Shown here: in pieces, positions 43,201 to 54,957 of the stretch
Layout: every line of letters begins with the position of its first letter
Position numbering within the stretch: position 1 is the first letter of the stretch
Assembly (NCBI GenBank): GCA_964034945.1
Contig: OZ035960.1
Location: 26,275,487 to 26,339,486 of the forward strand
Direction of reading: 5' to 3'
Origin: Chrysopilus asiliformis
Taxonomy: Eukaryota > Arthropoda > Insecta > Diptera > Rhagionidae
DNA: 64,000 bases
The notes under the pieces: generated by a model
The model's input: only the letters and a program-made list of their open reading frames with translations
The model's database searches: none
Told to the model about the DNA's origin: nothing
Made by a program: the position numbers and the translations under genes

Positions 43201-44327
43201 TTGTGCAATTTATAGATATTGAATATACTAATTTTATTGCTAATAAATTTGAGAAATTTTTACTGAAAACTTTGTAAAATTTCATTCAGAAAATACAAAA
43301 ATTTAATTTACATACCACCAAGACAGGAATCGTCTGAAAAGATAGAAAGAGATCGATTTATTTAATTTATTCATGGAATTTCTATTTGAAATTTTCTTTA
43401 TTTGAAAAGCAAAAAACTAGCTTAAAGATTTCAAGCTATAAGTTTTTCATTCAAATTTTAGTTCATAAACAGAAAATAATTCATAATTATGGATTATTTT
43501 GATCAATGCTAAAACAAAGAGTTTTTTTTTCTTATTGTTATTGAATTTCTTTTTAAAATGAATATGGAAACATTCAATAACCGTAAGTGGTATTGACAAA
43601 ATCAAAAAAATAAATATTTTCAAAATGATTTCTTTAAAAAATATTGTCTGTTTTTTTAATGTTTCATGCCTTAAACAGAGACTATGGAAAATTTTGCCTG
43701 TCCGACCGACTCAACGTTTGAAGTCCAAGAATTTTTTAGTGGGAGGATTCGGGAGGACACAATTTTATTGTTTTTAAGGCAATATTCGAAGTCCTTCAAA
43801 CAGTCATCGTAAACGTTTTTCACTTATTTCCATAATAACACGTTATCAGGTAATTTTTTGTGAATTGAAATTTGGGTTTCACATTTTTATGGTTTAATTG
43901 CTCTAAAAAAAGGATTGTGCTGCAAATTAGGTCAAAAATTATTTGTATATCTATTAAATATCAGACAACAGCAAACATAAATGGATTTTTTAACAATAAA
44001 ACTGAAGCTTGGAAAAGTTGCTATACCCAGAAATTCATACATCGATCAAAATTTGTAACATTTTCGGTAAATTAATGTCTTTGCTGAAGTTTTTGACAAA
44101 ATGTTGGCACATTCTATATAAATTTTCCTGTTATCTTAAATTCTCGAAAAACTTCCTTCATCTAAACAATAAATCAAGATCCCGTCAAATAATCGATTCG
44201 ATTCCCATGAGGAGAATGAATGTTACCACGGCAGACCGATTAATAATTTGGTATGATAAGAAGGGAAGCGGACTGACTTTATAAAGGAATAAAAAAAATT
44301 CTCTTTAAATTTTCTGCTCATACACGG
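43201..44327. other. Intronic stretch with no recognised feature
   Basis: No gene or element boundary that I can support. Confidence 0.35.
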
Positions 44328-44589
44328 TGGAAAATTTGAGTAGAGTTTCTTTCAACTTAACTCAAATTTTTTGGGTTGAAAACCATTTTTTCAACTATTT
44401 AGTTTACAATTTTTCAACCGGCGTAATTTAAAAAACAAATTTTCGATATTTTTTTCAACATCTAGGTTAAGTTTTTCAATTTTCTATGGTTTAAATGTGC
44501 ATTTTTAAACCAACTTAGTTAAAAATTCAAAATCTAAACCTCAAAAACTAAATTTTATACTTAAGGTTAAAATTTTAAAGTATTTAATT

Positions 44590-44859
44590 AGTATTTGGAG
44601 GGAGGAAACAGGAATCCACTTGTATTTTGATGTATAAATAAGTTATGTAAAATCATTTTTTCGATACGATGTACAGTTTTCGAAAAAACAGGAAAAAATA
44701 TTGCTTTTGTATGGGAGAGGGAGGAAGCAAGGGTCCAATTTCGCCCGTTCAAGAACTCAGTCAAGCCGTTTACGTGAAACGTAACTATACAAAATTTCAA
44801 GGCCTACTTCAATCCCTTCAAAAGTAATGGTGTTTACGAACAGACGAACAGATAGACAA

Positions 44860-44891
<32 letters not shown>

Positions 44892-45190
44892 TCTGACGGA
44901 CATGCGGAAATCAAAATCTTTTATCATCTCTAAAGGAGCCTCCACACGTTCAATGTTACTTGACAAGTATTATTGTTGAAAAATTTTCGTCGAGTAACAT
45001 TGATGGAAATTGCTCCCACACGTAACATTGAAGAGCATCCAAACGATCAATGTTACTTGAAACATAAGTCAAGTAACATTGAACGTGTGGAGGCTCCTTA
45101 ACACCCTAGTGTAGTTCATTTTTGTATCCGATGATTGGTTCGATGCGTTACAAAAGTTACGGTATACTAAATCTAATATAATTCTATATG
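44590..45190 (-). mobile_element. DINE-like element (family D), reverse copy
   Basis: Phrases tgtacagttttcgaaaaaac, aaaatttcaaggcctacttc, a short (ACAG)n, catgcggaaatcaaaatctt, then after a MITE insertion caccctagtgtagttcattt and tacggtatactaaatctaat, the reverse of the DINE-like 5' head. Confidence 0.65.
44934..45098. mobile_element. 165-bp Harbinger MITE
   Basis: Perfect 31-bp inverted ends (AGGAGCCTCCACACGTTCAA...), flanked by TAA (44931-44933 and 45099-45101). It interrupts the family D phrase at tttatcatctctaacaccct. The internal motif gtaacattga recurs several times on both strands. Confidence 0.85.
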
Positions 45191-45200
45191 ATATATCATA

Positions 45201-45669
45201 TCATACTAACATATAAAAATGAGTTGGTGTCTGTCTGTCTGTCTGTTCCTCTTTCACGCAAAAACGGCTGAACCGATTGACTGGAAATTTGGCATGAGTG
45301 TCTGGGGTAGTTCTGGTTCCAACATAGGCATACGGAAAAGTAGCACGAGGGGTGGAGGGAGTAAGGGGAGGGGGTAAAGTGATTTTGAAACATAGTTTTT
45401 GCGCTATGTTATTCTTTCGCGGGGAAACTACTGAACCGATTCGCCTGAAATTTGGCATAGATGTTCGTCAGGGGTCCATCCCCAACATAGACACATTAAA
45501 AAGTAGCCCGAGAGGTGGGGGAGTAGGGGGAGGGGGTAAAGTAATCTCGAAACTTAGTTTTCCTTCTATGTTACCCTTTCGTCGATTGGCCTGAAGTTTA
45601 GCTCCAACATAGACCATCAAAAAAAAAATTTAAATAACTTAACCCGGCAACGACGGGTATGCAAGCTAG
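45201..45669 (+). mobile_element. Non-autonomous Helitron, family A, copy 2
   Basis: Starts TCATACTAACATATAAAAAT after A, ends hairpin plus atgcaagCTAG before T. Interior as in copy 1 (two diverged gaaccgattggcctgaaatt units). Confidence 0.8.
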
Positions 45670-46152
45670 TAGAGTATAAAAATGTCTGAAAATGTTTTAA
45701 CACAAACACACTTACAAATGTACGATTTCTCCCGTACAAAAACCTTGCAAATGTTCCCATTTCTCTACCAACAGTACCTTACAAAGCTGCATATTACTCA
45801 TAGTTCGCGAGATTCAACTATACTTAAGGTTAAAAATTTTACAGTTGCAAAAGTTTAAATTTGTAACTTTTAAGTTTAAAAATTCAATTTTAGTTTAAAA
45901 ATTTAATTTTGGTTTAAAAATCAAACTTTTTTGTTTAAAAATTCAATCTTTTTGGTTTAAAAACTCAATTTCTTGGTCAAAATAATCCATTTTTGTTTAA
46001 ACATTCAACCAAAAGTATGAAAATTTAAACTATTTGGTTGAAAAATGCTTTCTGATTCTGTTGTTCACTTTACGTTTTGGTTCAACATTTAAACTCATTT
46101 TAGTAAAACTAAAAGTTAAAAAAATCAACCCAAATTTTACACCGTGTATATT

Positions 46153-48049
46153 TGCGCTTTAAGTAGTAGAAAAGGATGATCGGAGTGGAAAGACCATAAT
46201 CACGAAAATCTAAAAAGTATTTGGGAAAAATTGTTAAAAATAGAAAACTTTCTGGTTTTATTATGCTCTTAAAACTGAATTTTCACGTGTTAACGTAATG
46301 TTAACTACAAAAACCTTGTAATCACGAAAAAAAGGTTTTAACTAACAAAATCTAAACGACTGTACTGACTTTTCCCAACACCAATCGTTATTCATTGTGA
46401 TAGGAAATATAAGTTTACAATTCAAGCAATTTATAGTATCACATTTTTCTCGCATGATTTAAAACCTTACACATAAAATAAAAAGAAGTGAAATAAAACT
46501 TTGTTCATATAACATAATAAATGTTTTGTTTTAAGTCTATAAAAAATTCCAAACAGTAATTACATTTGAATTTAAAGAGAGTCCCTAAATCAAGCAATAA
46601 TTGGTAAAGCCAGCTATAACACTGATTTATGTCGTATAAACAGATAACACAACGTGAAAATTTACACCAAGAAAAAAATTAAAATACATTCGCATACATC
46701 ATATGTGGAAAATAAGTAGGTATCTCTCCGGGTCATTTACCATCCAGAATTAATAAATTAATTCTGTTTATACGATTTACTTATACTTGCTTACACACGA
46801 GTTATTTAAGGAAGCAATTTTTAAATTTATTGACCGCGTAATTTACTATTGCAGCCGCAGAATTGAGCTATTAAAATTTATTATTAAACAAATATGGCGC
46901 CAATAAAAATCACAACTTAATAATTTATTGCGTACCTAAACGATGATCATAAATAAACGGATCAATAGTCGATAATTTCTTTAATTTCAAATATTGTTTG
47001 TAAAACATTTGATCCACATATCATAAAAGATCTACATATCTACAAGTTGTGATTTCTTATCATAAAATACTATTCGACAATTCAAAAGTCCAAGTTTTTG
47101 TTAGGTTTTTAAAAAACAGTTAACACTTTTTCCAAAGTTTAAAAAAATCTAATATCCAAAAAAATGAAAATTTTATCTGCACAAAATGAACTTGATTGAT
47201 TTTTTTGGAATTTCTCGAAAACGGTATAAGAGTTATCAAGAATGTTCAGAATATAATTTTACATTTTTGTAGTGTCAAGAATTGGTGTTACAAAATTTTT
47301 CAGAGTGGGTATATTTTTATAAAAAGCTTATAATACTTTTGCCAAAACTTTTTGTTATTCCAAGAAACCGAACTGTTTGTCAGTTAACTCTTAAGCACAT
47401 TACGTCATTTTTATGCGTAATACAATATTTAAAAAAATATCTGTAAACATATATTGTTTGGTACTAAGCTAAGATCCTGATAATGTTTGGCGTTTATATT
47501 TAATTTGTGTCTTGCTTAATTTGACAACAGCCAGGTTATGCGATAAGTCTAAAGTACGAACTCAAGTGACATTCCATCATGGAAAGATTACAGAGATCAA
47601 AACCGTTTTATCTTAACTTTGAACATACACAACGGATAATAAAACAAAGTAAGAAATTATTTTTCAAGGCATTTGAAAGATTAGCTCAAGCTTAAAGCCA
47701 TGTTAAACTTTTAGATTTAAAAATGATAAAAAAAAGTCGCTTGGAAATAATTTCAAAGTGATTTTAATAATTTTGCATATCGTTACGAAATTAGGGATTT
47801 CACAAAACGCGGCTAAAAACCACTAATTGTTAAAGTTTTCTAAACTACAAAAAAAATACACTGCAATTTTTTTTTGTGATTTTAACACAATTTTTTATGT
47901 ATTAAAACTAGTGCTTTTTCAACATGGCCGCCATTTTTGACGATTTTGAAATAATTGTCATAATTTTTGCCAGTATATGAAAGTTATCCAATTCTATTAA
48001 CGGGACTTTCTTTTTATTGTGTTAATAGTCTCAATGACGGGCCTCTTTA
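46153..48049. other. Mostly unique intronic stretch
   Basis: No gene. The part at about 46680-47000 contains several caudal/Hox-like cores (tttattgac, ccaataaaaa, cataaataaa) in non-repetitive sequence, so it may be regulatory; this is weak evidence in AT-rich DNA. Confidence 0.3.
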
Positions 48050-48515
48050 TCTACCACACAAAAATGAACTTTTACCAAAGTGATTGGTATGGTAAAAGAT
48101 TTTGATTTCCGCATGTCCGTCCGTCTGTCTGTCCGTGAAGACTATAACTTTAGAAGGGATTGAACTACAGACTTGAAATTTTGTTCAGTTGCGTTTCTCG
48201 TAAATGGCTAGATTAAGTTCTTGAACGGGCAAAATTGGACCACTGCTTCCACCCTCCCACATAAAATCAAAACAGTTTTTTGCAATTTTCTCGAAAACGG
48301 CAAGTCGTATTGAAAAATTTATGAAGATGAAATATGTTCAAAATATGATTTAACATTACCGTTCCATACATCAAAATCCAATCGGACCACTCCTTTCCTT
48401 CTCTCTTATACAAATGGATTTTTTTAAATAAACATTTTGTTTGTCATCATAGAGAGTATTTGAAGATTGGCTCCTGGCAATTGTAGCTTTTCTTATGTTC
48501 ACAAATAAAAATGTT
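48050..48515 (+). mobile_element. DINE-like element (family D), forward copy
   Basis: aaaatgaacttttaccaaag, gatttccgcatgtccgtccg, core attgaactacagacttgaaa, cagttttttgcaattttctc, and a 3' tail agattggctcctggcaattg. Similar in order to copies B, with a much shorter microsatellite. Confidence 0.65.
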
Positions 48516-49474
48516 GACTCTGTTTTCATATAAATTATTTGACGATTGGCTTAATTAACTTAATTTCTTAATTAACGACAGTTAATCAAGCAATTTTTAA
48601 GAAAAAAAATTGAAAAATACCAAAAATTACGAGTCAAATTGTGAGTAAATTTTCCACTTTAGTACAACCGCGGATAACTGCGATCACGGTTGGGGGTGAA
48701 AGAGTAACGAAATCGTGTTATTTACGGCGATAACGGCCCAAGTAATATTTTTTTGTCTTTGAAAGTTTATTTAGTTAAAAAAAATATTTAATCTTTAACG
48801 GCATTTAAAGTTAAACATTTGTCTTAAATTAATAATTGTGAAATAATAAATCCAATATGCAAGAAAATATACTAGCAAATACTTAAATTTTAAAACGAAC
48901 ATTTAACATTCTACCACAATGGACTTCTTGAAAATGTTTGAAAAATTTGTGTTAATTTATTCGGAAAGTTAGGCCAACATTTATGTACTTCTCCTTTTTG
49001 GCGCAATTTATCATTCGGTGCACGAAAACAGAACGGGAGAATTTATTTCTATTCCTGAGGGGTGTTCAACTTCAGCCCAAGGGTCCAATTCACCGAACAA
49101 AAGTTTTTCCCAACTTTTCCAGCATCAATATACATTGAAAGAAAATATTTTGCTTTCATATACTAACCAACTGTGACAATTTTTTTCAATCTCGACGTGA
49201 TTTGATTCGCACAAATACGGTTGGTGTTTAAACTAAAAGAAATTGTCATAAAATAAAAGACTATAATATAGAAGATAAAGCTTTGCATAAATTATGGAAT
49301 TTGTCTCAAAAAATATTGTTTTATTTCCAATAACGTAGATGCACTTAGAATTTTAGTAATTTTACTAATATACGCTGTCTTAAATATTATGGAATTGAGT
49401 GGTGTGGTGTATGTTTTATGTGAACAGTGTTGTGGTGTATGTTTTATGTGAAATATCTAATGTGAACAGTGCAT
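48516..49474. other. Intronic stretch
   Basis: No gene. A local duplication of gtggtgtatgttttatgtga occurs at 49412 and 49433. The phrase cgcggataactgcgatcacg (48669) resembles the inside of the pogo-like MITE at 61028. Confidence 0.35.
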
Positions 49475-50435
49475 GACTATCTTATACAAAATCTATATTT
49501 CTGCACAATTTACACTATAACCCGAAGAATAAAATGTTAGTTTATATAAAAAATAGGATTTTTTTACAAAATTTAGAAGATGCAGATAACGGTAAAAGAT
49601 ATCGATTTACGGTAAAACACAAAAATGTAGAGATTTTTAATACCCTTAATTCGGCCTTAAACTATTTTCTCGAAAAACCGTTAATTTGCAAGCAATTCGC
49701 AAAAATCTATTTTTTTAATTTTTAATGATTGTATCTCGATAACGGTCAAAGATAGCGGATAACGGTGGAAGATCAAATTGTCGGGAATACTATTCTCATC
49801 CATATGCCAAAAACGCGTTTTTTTTTTCGACAAAATCGCAAAAAAATGTTTTATTTTAAATAACGGAATATCTCGATAATGGCTTGAGGTACGCAGTTCT
49901 AGGAAATTTTATTGCCTCCAACTCTTGCCACACGGGAAAAACCCGTTGTTTCGGAGTAAATTGCGAAAAACGAAATTTCGATTTTTAAACAGCCGCCATA
50001 TTGGTTACTTTCGATTCACGGATTGCTACCAGAAATTGATAAGATTGTCCTACTCCAGTACCAAATACACCTGTAAAATTTCATGGTTCTAGCTCTATTA
50101 GTTTTTGAGAAATATTGTACAGAGACTAACAGACAGAAATACATTTTTGTATACATATATAACTCCAATCAACCCCAAGGTGTGCTCAGGAATTGTTTTT
50201 TTAAGTCCAATTCAGACTAACGATTGCGATTACGATAACGATTACGCCTGGGCGTCCTCGACCAATTAGATCAAAGTTTTCATTTCCCTATCGTTGAAAG
50301 CTTTGATCTCATTGGTCGAGAAGCTTCAATCGTAATCGCAATCGTTAGTCTGAATTGGGCTTTAGGCTAAATTAAGAATTTGAAATTTTTCATGCATACA
50401 TAACTTTATTATACTTCGTATAAGAAAGACAAAAG
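49475..50435 (+). repeat. Family E repeat, most complete copy
   Basis: Runs from ttctgcacaatttacactat through tatctcgataacggtcaaag, aacagccgccatattggtta, tcatggttctagctctatta and gacagacagaaata to the tail acttcgtataagaaag. A Harbinger MITE interrupts it at 50204-50361. Element class undetermined; no inverted ends seen. Confidence 0.6.
50204..50361. mobile_element. 158-bp Harbinger MITE in family E
   Basis: Inverted ends AGTCCAATTCAGACTAACGA and (reverse) AGCCCAATTCAGACTAACGA continue with one mismatch over about 36 bp. TTA flanks both sides (50201-50203 and 50362-50364). Excision restores the family E phrase gttttttaggc found at 24235. Confidence 0.85.
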
Positions 50436-52544
50436 TAAGTTTTTATCGTTATATAACTTAATATAAACATGGCTGCCATGCTTTATTGTGACTGTGACCA
50501 AAGAGTATAGGTCAAATTAACAGATTTGTATTACAAAGGAACTCTCTGTAAAAATTAGAGCTTACAAAGACAAGCGTATCCTCTAAGTTTTGGTTCTTGC
50601 GATATAATTCGCATATCCGAAAATTCCGCACAAAACTAAAGCAATTCGAGTACAATTTAAAACAAGTGTAAAAATCACACTTTTTACAATCCAAACCGGA
50701 TTAATTCCAAAGATCTAAATGGGTGGACTTAACCATAGTTTATGTAAAATCAATAAATAACGCATCATCCAATCATAGACGACTTAATATTTTGAAATGT
50801 TTTCCCAGCCAAAAGACAATTAAAACATTGTGAGCAGGATGACCACAAAAACAAAACAAAAAAAAATAACAACGTAACAGAATATAAAAGCAAACAAAGT
50901 TCTTGAATTTGGCACCCTAAAGGAACCTCTCACAGCGGGATCTCATCCAATGGGAAAATTTCATAAAGGCAACCAAAAAATGTTTGTTTTTATTACAATG
51001 TTGAAGTTGTAGACGCATTAAAATCCCAGTAAACTGTGAAATGGTTTGCGTGAGCAGGAGAAGAATGCCTCCTTACCTTTTCAATTAGCTAAGCTTCTCT
51101 TTGTGCTAACTTAAAAATTTGATGGATGTTAAACTGGAACCAAAAATATGGTCACCAGAAACCACAAAATTCTGTTGATTTTTATTTATTATTCATCGTT
51201 TCAAAAGCGAACCGTCGCTCCGATGTTTGTGTGAATTGATTGAAAATTTGATTTTTATTGACGTTTTGATATTTCAATCAGAAGGTGTAAAAAATTAATA
51301 AAAATCAAAATCTTTAGATATTTATTATTCATAAAAAATGAGATTTCAATTAAAGATTGGGTGCTTTTGAAAGTAAGCGATGCCGCTTCACATTTTTGTA
51401 CGAGTAAGTATTCAAAACTCGTTTTCCGTTCATCTGATTTTGACCTCATGTTTTTAAAGAAATTATTGATGAAGAATATTTTTAAAAATATACTCGTTAT
51501 AATGATAAAGGTAATAAAATACTTTACTATGGCCGTCTTTTCTTGAGTTTATGACGGGCAATCGTATTATACGAGAATGTTGGCATGTGAGTAAACCTTA
51601 AGAAACAGATGTGACCTTCGGTAATTGTAGGAGGTAACCAAAAGATAAAACTAAAGGCAATTAAAAGATATTCAATACCTGACAAAAGATCCTTTTCAGA
51701 AATACAGAGCAGAGGTAGGAGATTTGTCATTCATTTACAAGATAAAACTTATGAAATTCAATTTAATTTTTATTTTTGCCGGGTTTATTACTTATCAACA
51801 GGTAAAGTGTTTGCAAATTTTATTGCTGTAAAACAATTTTTTCCCCTTAGAGCTCGGGATTTCACAGGATTTTTGTAGCGCCTTGAATTGTGAATGTTGG
51901 CAGCTGCTTTGTCACCTAACAATTTTTAAGAATTCAATTTAAAGCCGATGAAATCATTTAAAAATATTGATACATATTTGCTGCAAGTATGACATTTATG
52001 ATGGCAGTTGATTTAAGTCTGTTTTATAGCATTGAAATCAGAATGGTTACTCCCTTAAGGGCGGCATTGGGATCAATGGCTCCACCTTGCATTTGCGCAG
52101 TAAAAAGTGTGATTTTTAGTTATAAGTTTAGAGGGTTGAAGTATTTTTTAATATTTATAGCTATACTTTGTGGAGAATATACTTTGTCAGACCCGTTAAT
52201 TTCATGTTATATCCGTTATCCGTTATTATACTCTATATGAAAATCATATAAGGTATTGTTCCTAAATATGGACCACAACGATTTTAAAATATCATAAAAA
52301 TTGAACGGATATGCCATCGTTTTGGAAAATGAAAAACTGAAGAGCAATACTCAAAAGAAATACTGAAAAATTTGGATTTCGTTTTTTATTTTTTAAATAG
52401 GGCTTCTAATATTGATCACCATCGAAATTTCTGAATCTATGTGTAAAATATGACGATATTGTTGGATTTCCTCAGCCATTTTAATATTTTTAGCTGAATT
52501 TTAACATACCAACGCTAGAAAGCAATTTTAGAAGATCTATTCTA
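50436..52544. other. Intronic stretch
   Basis: No gene. A 50-bp piece at about 51622-51671 (gtaggaggtaaccaaaagat...) is repeated in reverse at 53345-53402. Confidence 0.35.
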
Positions 52545-52910
52545 TAGTAGACTTGTCTATCTGTTTGTCTGTTCGATTAAAAACTCGAGAACCACTTAAC
52601 CGATTTGGATGAAACTTTCAGGGGGCCTTACTAGCGTTATTGAGTCTTACTAGACCATAGACCAACCCAAAGTTCCTTTTATTTCTTACCAGTTGTCTCG
52701 ATTTATGTATATTACTTTCTGATTTTCTGTTTGTTCGCCTATAACTTGAGAACCACTGAACCGATTTGTATGAAACTTTCAGGCTTCCACACTGACATCA
52801 ATAACCGGGCTCTAAATCATTGGGTTTAAAGTTCCTCTTATTTCTTACCAGTTTCCTTGATTTATGTATATCGCTTTCTGTTTTTCTGCTTGGTCCCCAA
52901 CCGTAGGCCA
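52545..52910 (+). repeat. Family C, two tandem units of about 190 bp
   Basis: Each unit has a tgtctgtt-like tract, gagaaccactgaaccgattt, gatgaaactttcagg, accatagacca or a relative, and ttatttcttaccagt...ttgatttatgtatat. Confidence 0.65.
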
Positions 52911-52918
52911 GCGTTTTC

Positions 52919-53124
52919 CAAACTGGGAGGCGTGGACTAGTCTAAGGGGAAGCTCAAATATTAGCCAGTATTGACAAAAAAAAGTGCACGTGCAGCTAAT
53001 ACAATACGTAACATATAGGTACATATTAACTACTATGCTGCTGATGCTACCCTATGGAAGAGAGGCGCCATATTATCAAATATTTTTAAGGGAGCCGTGG
53101 TAAAATAAAGTTTGGAAACCACTG
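52919..53124. mobile_element. hAT MITE with perfect 8-bp target duplication
   Basis: 206 bp, ends CAGCGTTTTCCAAACT and AGTTTGGAAACCACTG-like (right end aaagtttggaaaccactg), flanked by CCGTAGGC at 52911-52918 and 53125-53132. The CAGNGNTTNCCAAACT terminus is typical of a widespread hAT group. It sits in a third, degraded family C unit. Confidence 0.88.
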
Positions 53125-53299
53125 CCGTAGGCGAAGCGGTCAGGTGTGGATCCCCGAGTTAGTATTGATAATAGTAATATTCGAGTAAATCACAAAAAAC
53201 GACATATGGATTTTGAAAAAGCCTCCATCGTGGCCACTTTCGGTTAATGTACTTCCACCAAATGTTGTTAGGATCGTTGTTAGAAATCTTGTTAAGATA

Positions 53300-53660
53300 A
53301 TTAGAAAATTAGTCATGTCTCAAAATTTTCATAACTGCAGCCCAATTATGATATGTTTTAATTGCCTTTAGTTTTATCTTTTGGTTACCTCCTACAATTA
53401 CCGAAGTTCTTAAACAAAATCGAACATTCACTTCTTCCCAATACGAATTAACTAGTTTGTTGCGATTTTCTCGAAAACGGTGTGTTGTATGGAAAAATTT
53501 AAAAGGTAAAATGTGTTGAAAAACCAATCGGTCCACTCTCACCCCCCCCCCCCTCTCCTCTTTCATAAAATTGCAAATTTTTCAATAAAATTTTAATCTG
53601 CACTCATAGATATAAGCGACGATTGCCCCCTCGCTTTTCGTATGTTTTTTTTTTCGTATT
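53300..53660. repeat. Degenerate family D 3' fragment
   Basis: gattttctcgaaaacggtgt, cggtccactctcac followed by a C run (53545-53555), and gacgattgccccctcgcttt match the D tail region. It partly overlaps the inverted 50-bp piece at 53345-53402. Confidence 0.4.
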
Positions 53661-54285
53661 TCCCAAAAAACTTTTTTTAAAAGCAACAATACATCATTCG
53701 TTCCAGTAAAATCATACGATAACGAAATTATTAAAAAACAAACGTCTAAAAGTTATCAAAATTATTTAAAAAAAAACGGCGAAAAACGAGGTGTTTTTTT
53801 GCACCTCATCACTGAAATTTCAAATCTAATTTTAGAAAAAAAATTTCCCATTTTCGTTATCAATCAATGAGCATCGATCGAATTCATATTCGATTCGATT
53901 TTTACATTTGTTGCTTTTTTCATCACTTGATATTTTATCAAAAAGTCTAAAACCAGATTAAAACCATAATGGCGGCAAAACTGTTGTTCACTTTGATTAT
54001 AAGCTGTAAAAAGGTGTTACGAATTCCGTGAAAAGCCATTGGATTGATTGATATTTAGTTTAAAACTTACTTCTCTATGATATTTCACCAATTATTGATT
54101 ACCAAAGCTTATTTAAGCCTTCATATAGGACTATCTAGTAATCAAGTATTAAAATTTTTTTCTAATTGCAAAAAAAAAATGTTTTGACGGTTTCAATGAA
54201 ATCGAGATGGATTTTGTATAATTTGAAAGGTGCTTTTGAGTGATTATAGCAGGAAGTAGCGTTGATATGACCAGAATTTATAGAC
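53661..54285. other. Intronic stretch with no recognised feature
   Basis: AT-rich; no gene or boundary supported. Confidence 0.35.
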
Positions 54286-54550
54286 ATATCGTCGGCTTAA
54301 AGTGAAATTGTGCCAAGTCCATTATACCAAATTTTCCAGAAGAGCAATAAAATCCTTGTTAAATCATTTTAATTTTCATTTAAAGAAAACAGAGTCTCAT
54401 TTAAAGAAAACTGAGCCCAATTTAATCCTCTTTTAAAGAAAACTCAGTGTTATTGAAAGAGAATTAAAACGATTTAACAAGGTTTTCATTGCTCTTCTGG
54501 AAAATTTGGTATAATGGACTTAGCACAATTTCACTTTTAGCCGACGATAT
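54286..54550. mobile_element. 265-bp MITE with about 70-bp inverted ends
   Basis: The left arm atatcgtcggcttaaagtga ... ccagaagagcaat is mirrored by the right arm attgctcttctgg ... agccgacgatat with few mismatches. The centre has three copies of tttaaagaaaactgag-like units. Target duplication ambiguous because the ends themselves contain TA. Confidence 0.75.
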
Positions 54551-54957
54551 AGCTTAAAATTTTTATAAATCAGATGTTGATCAATATTTTGAATTATTTA
54601 AAAATGCCATAGATTTGAATTGGCTTAAAATGAAGTCAATTTTCACAAAACAGTTTTAGCTGACCAGTGAAAAAAATACCAAAAGCTTCAGTCATCTGAA
54701 ATCACCTGATATTAAATATTTTATACAAAGATTAGGCACCAATTCGAAAAGTTTAACAAATCTTACTTTGAGCGGCATAATTAGGACCAATACGAAGGAT
54801 GATCTTTATTATAAGGGTCCGAAGATCGGTCTCCTAAAAAACTATTTTTGAAATTTTCAGTATTTAAAAAAAGATTTTTAGATTTTCAATTGACGAAAGA
54901 AGACTTAACGTTAATTTTTTGACTGTGTTTACCGACGTACACGGGGAGAAATTCAAA
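54551..54957. other. Intronic stretch with no recognised feature
   Basis: No gene or element boundary supported. Confidence 0.35.

Larger units (their letters stand above)
44328..46152. mobile_element. TA-flanked MITE split by nested insertions
   Basis: Outer ends CACGGTGGAAAATTTG (about 44333) and, in reverse, CACGGTGTAAAATTTGGG (about 46145) are inverted, each with an adjacent TA. The inner halves are runs of tttaaaaattcaatttt-like units. Between 44590 and 45815 it is occupied by a family D copy and a Helitron. A near-identical 24-bp piece tatacttaaggttaaaa... borders the block on both sides (44557-44581; 45820-45845). Confidence 0.5.

Noticed and set aside
44328..46152. LTR retrotransposon explained by the repeated 24-bp sequence around the nested block
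   Set aside because: The repeats are too short for LTRs, there is no primer-binding site, polypurine tract or gag/pol frame, and the interior is made of other identified elements.
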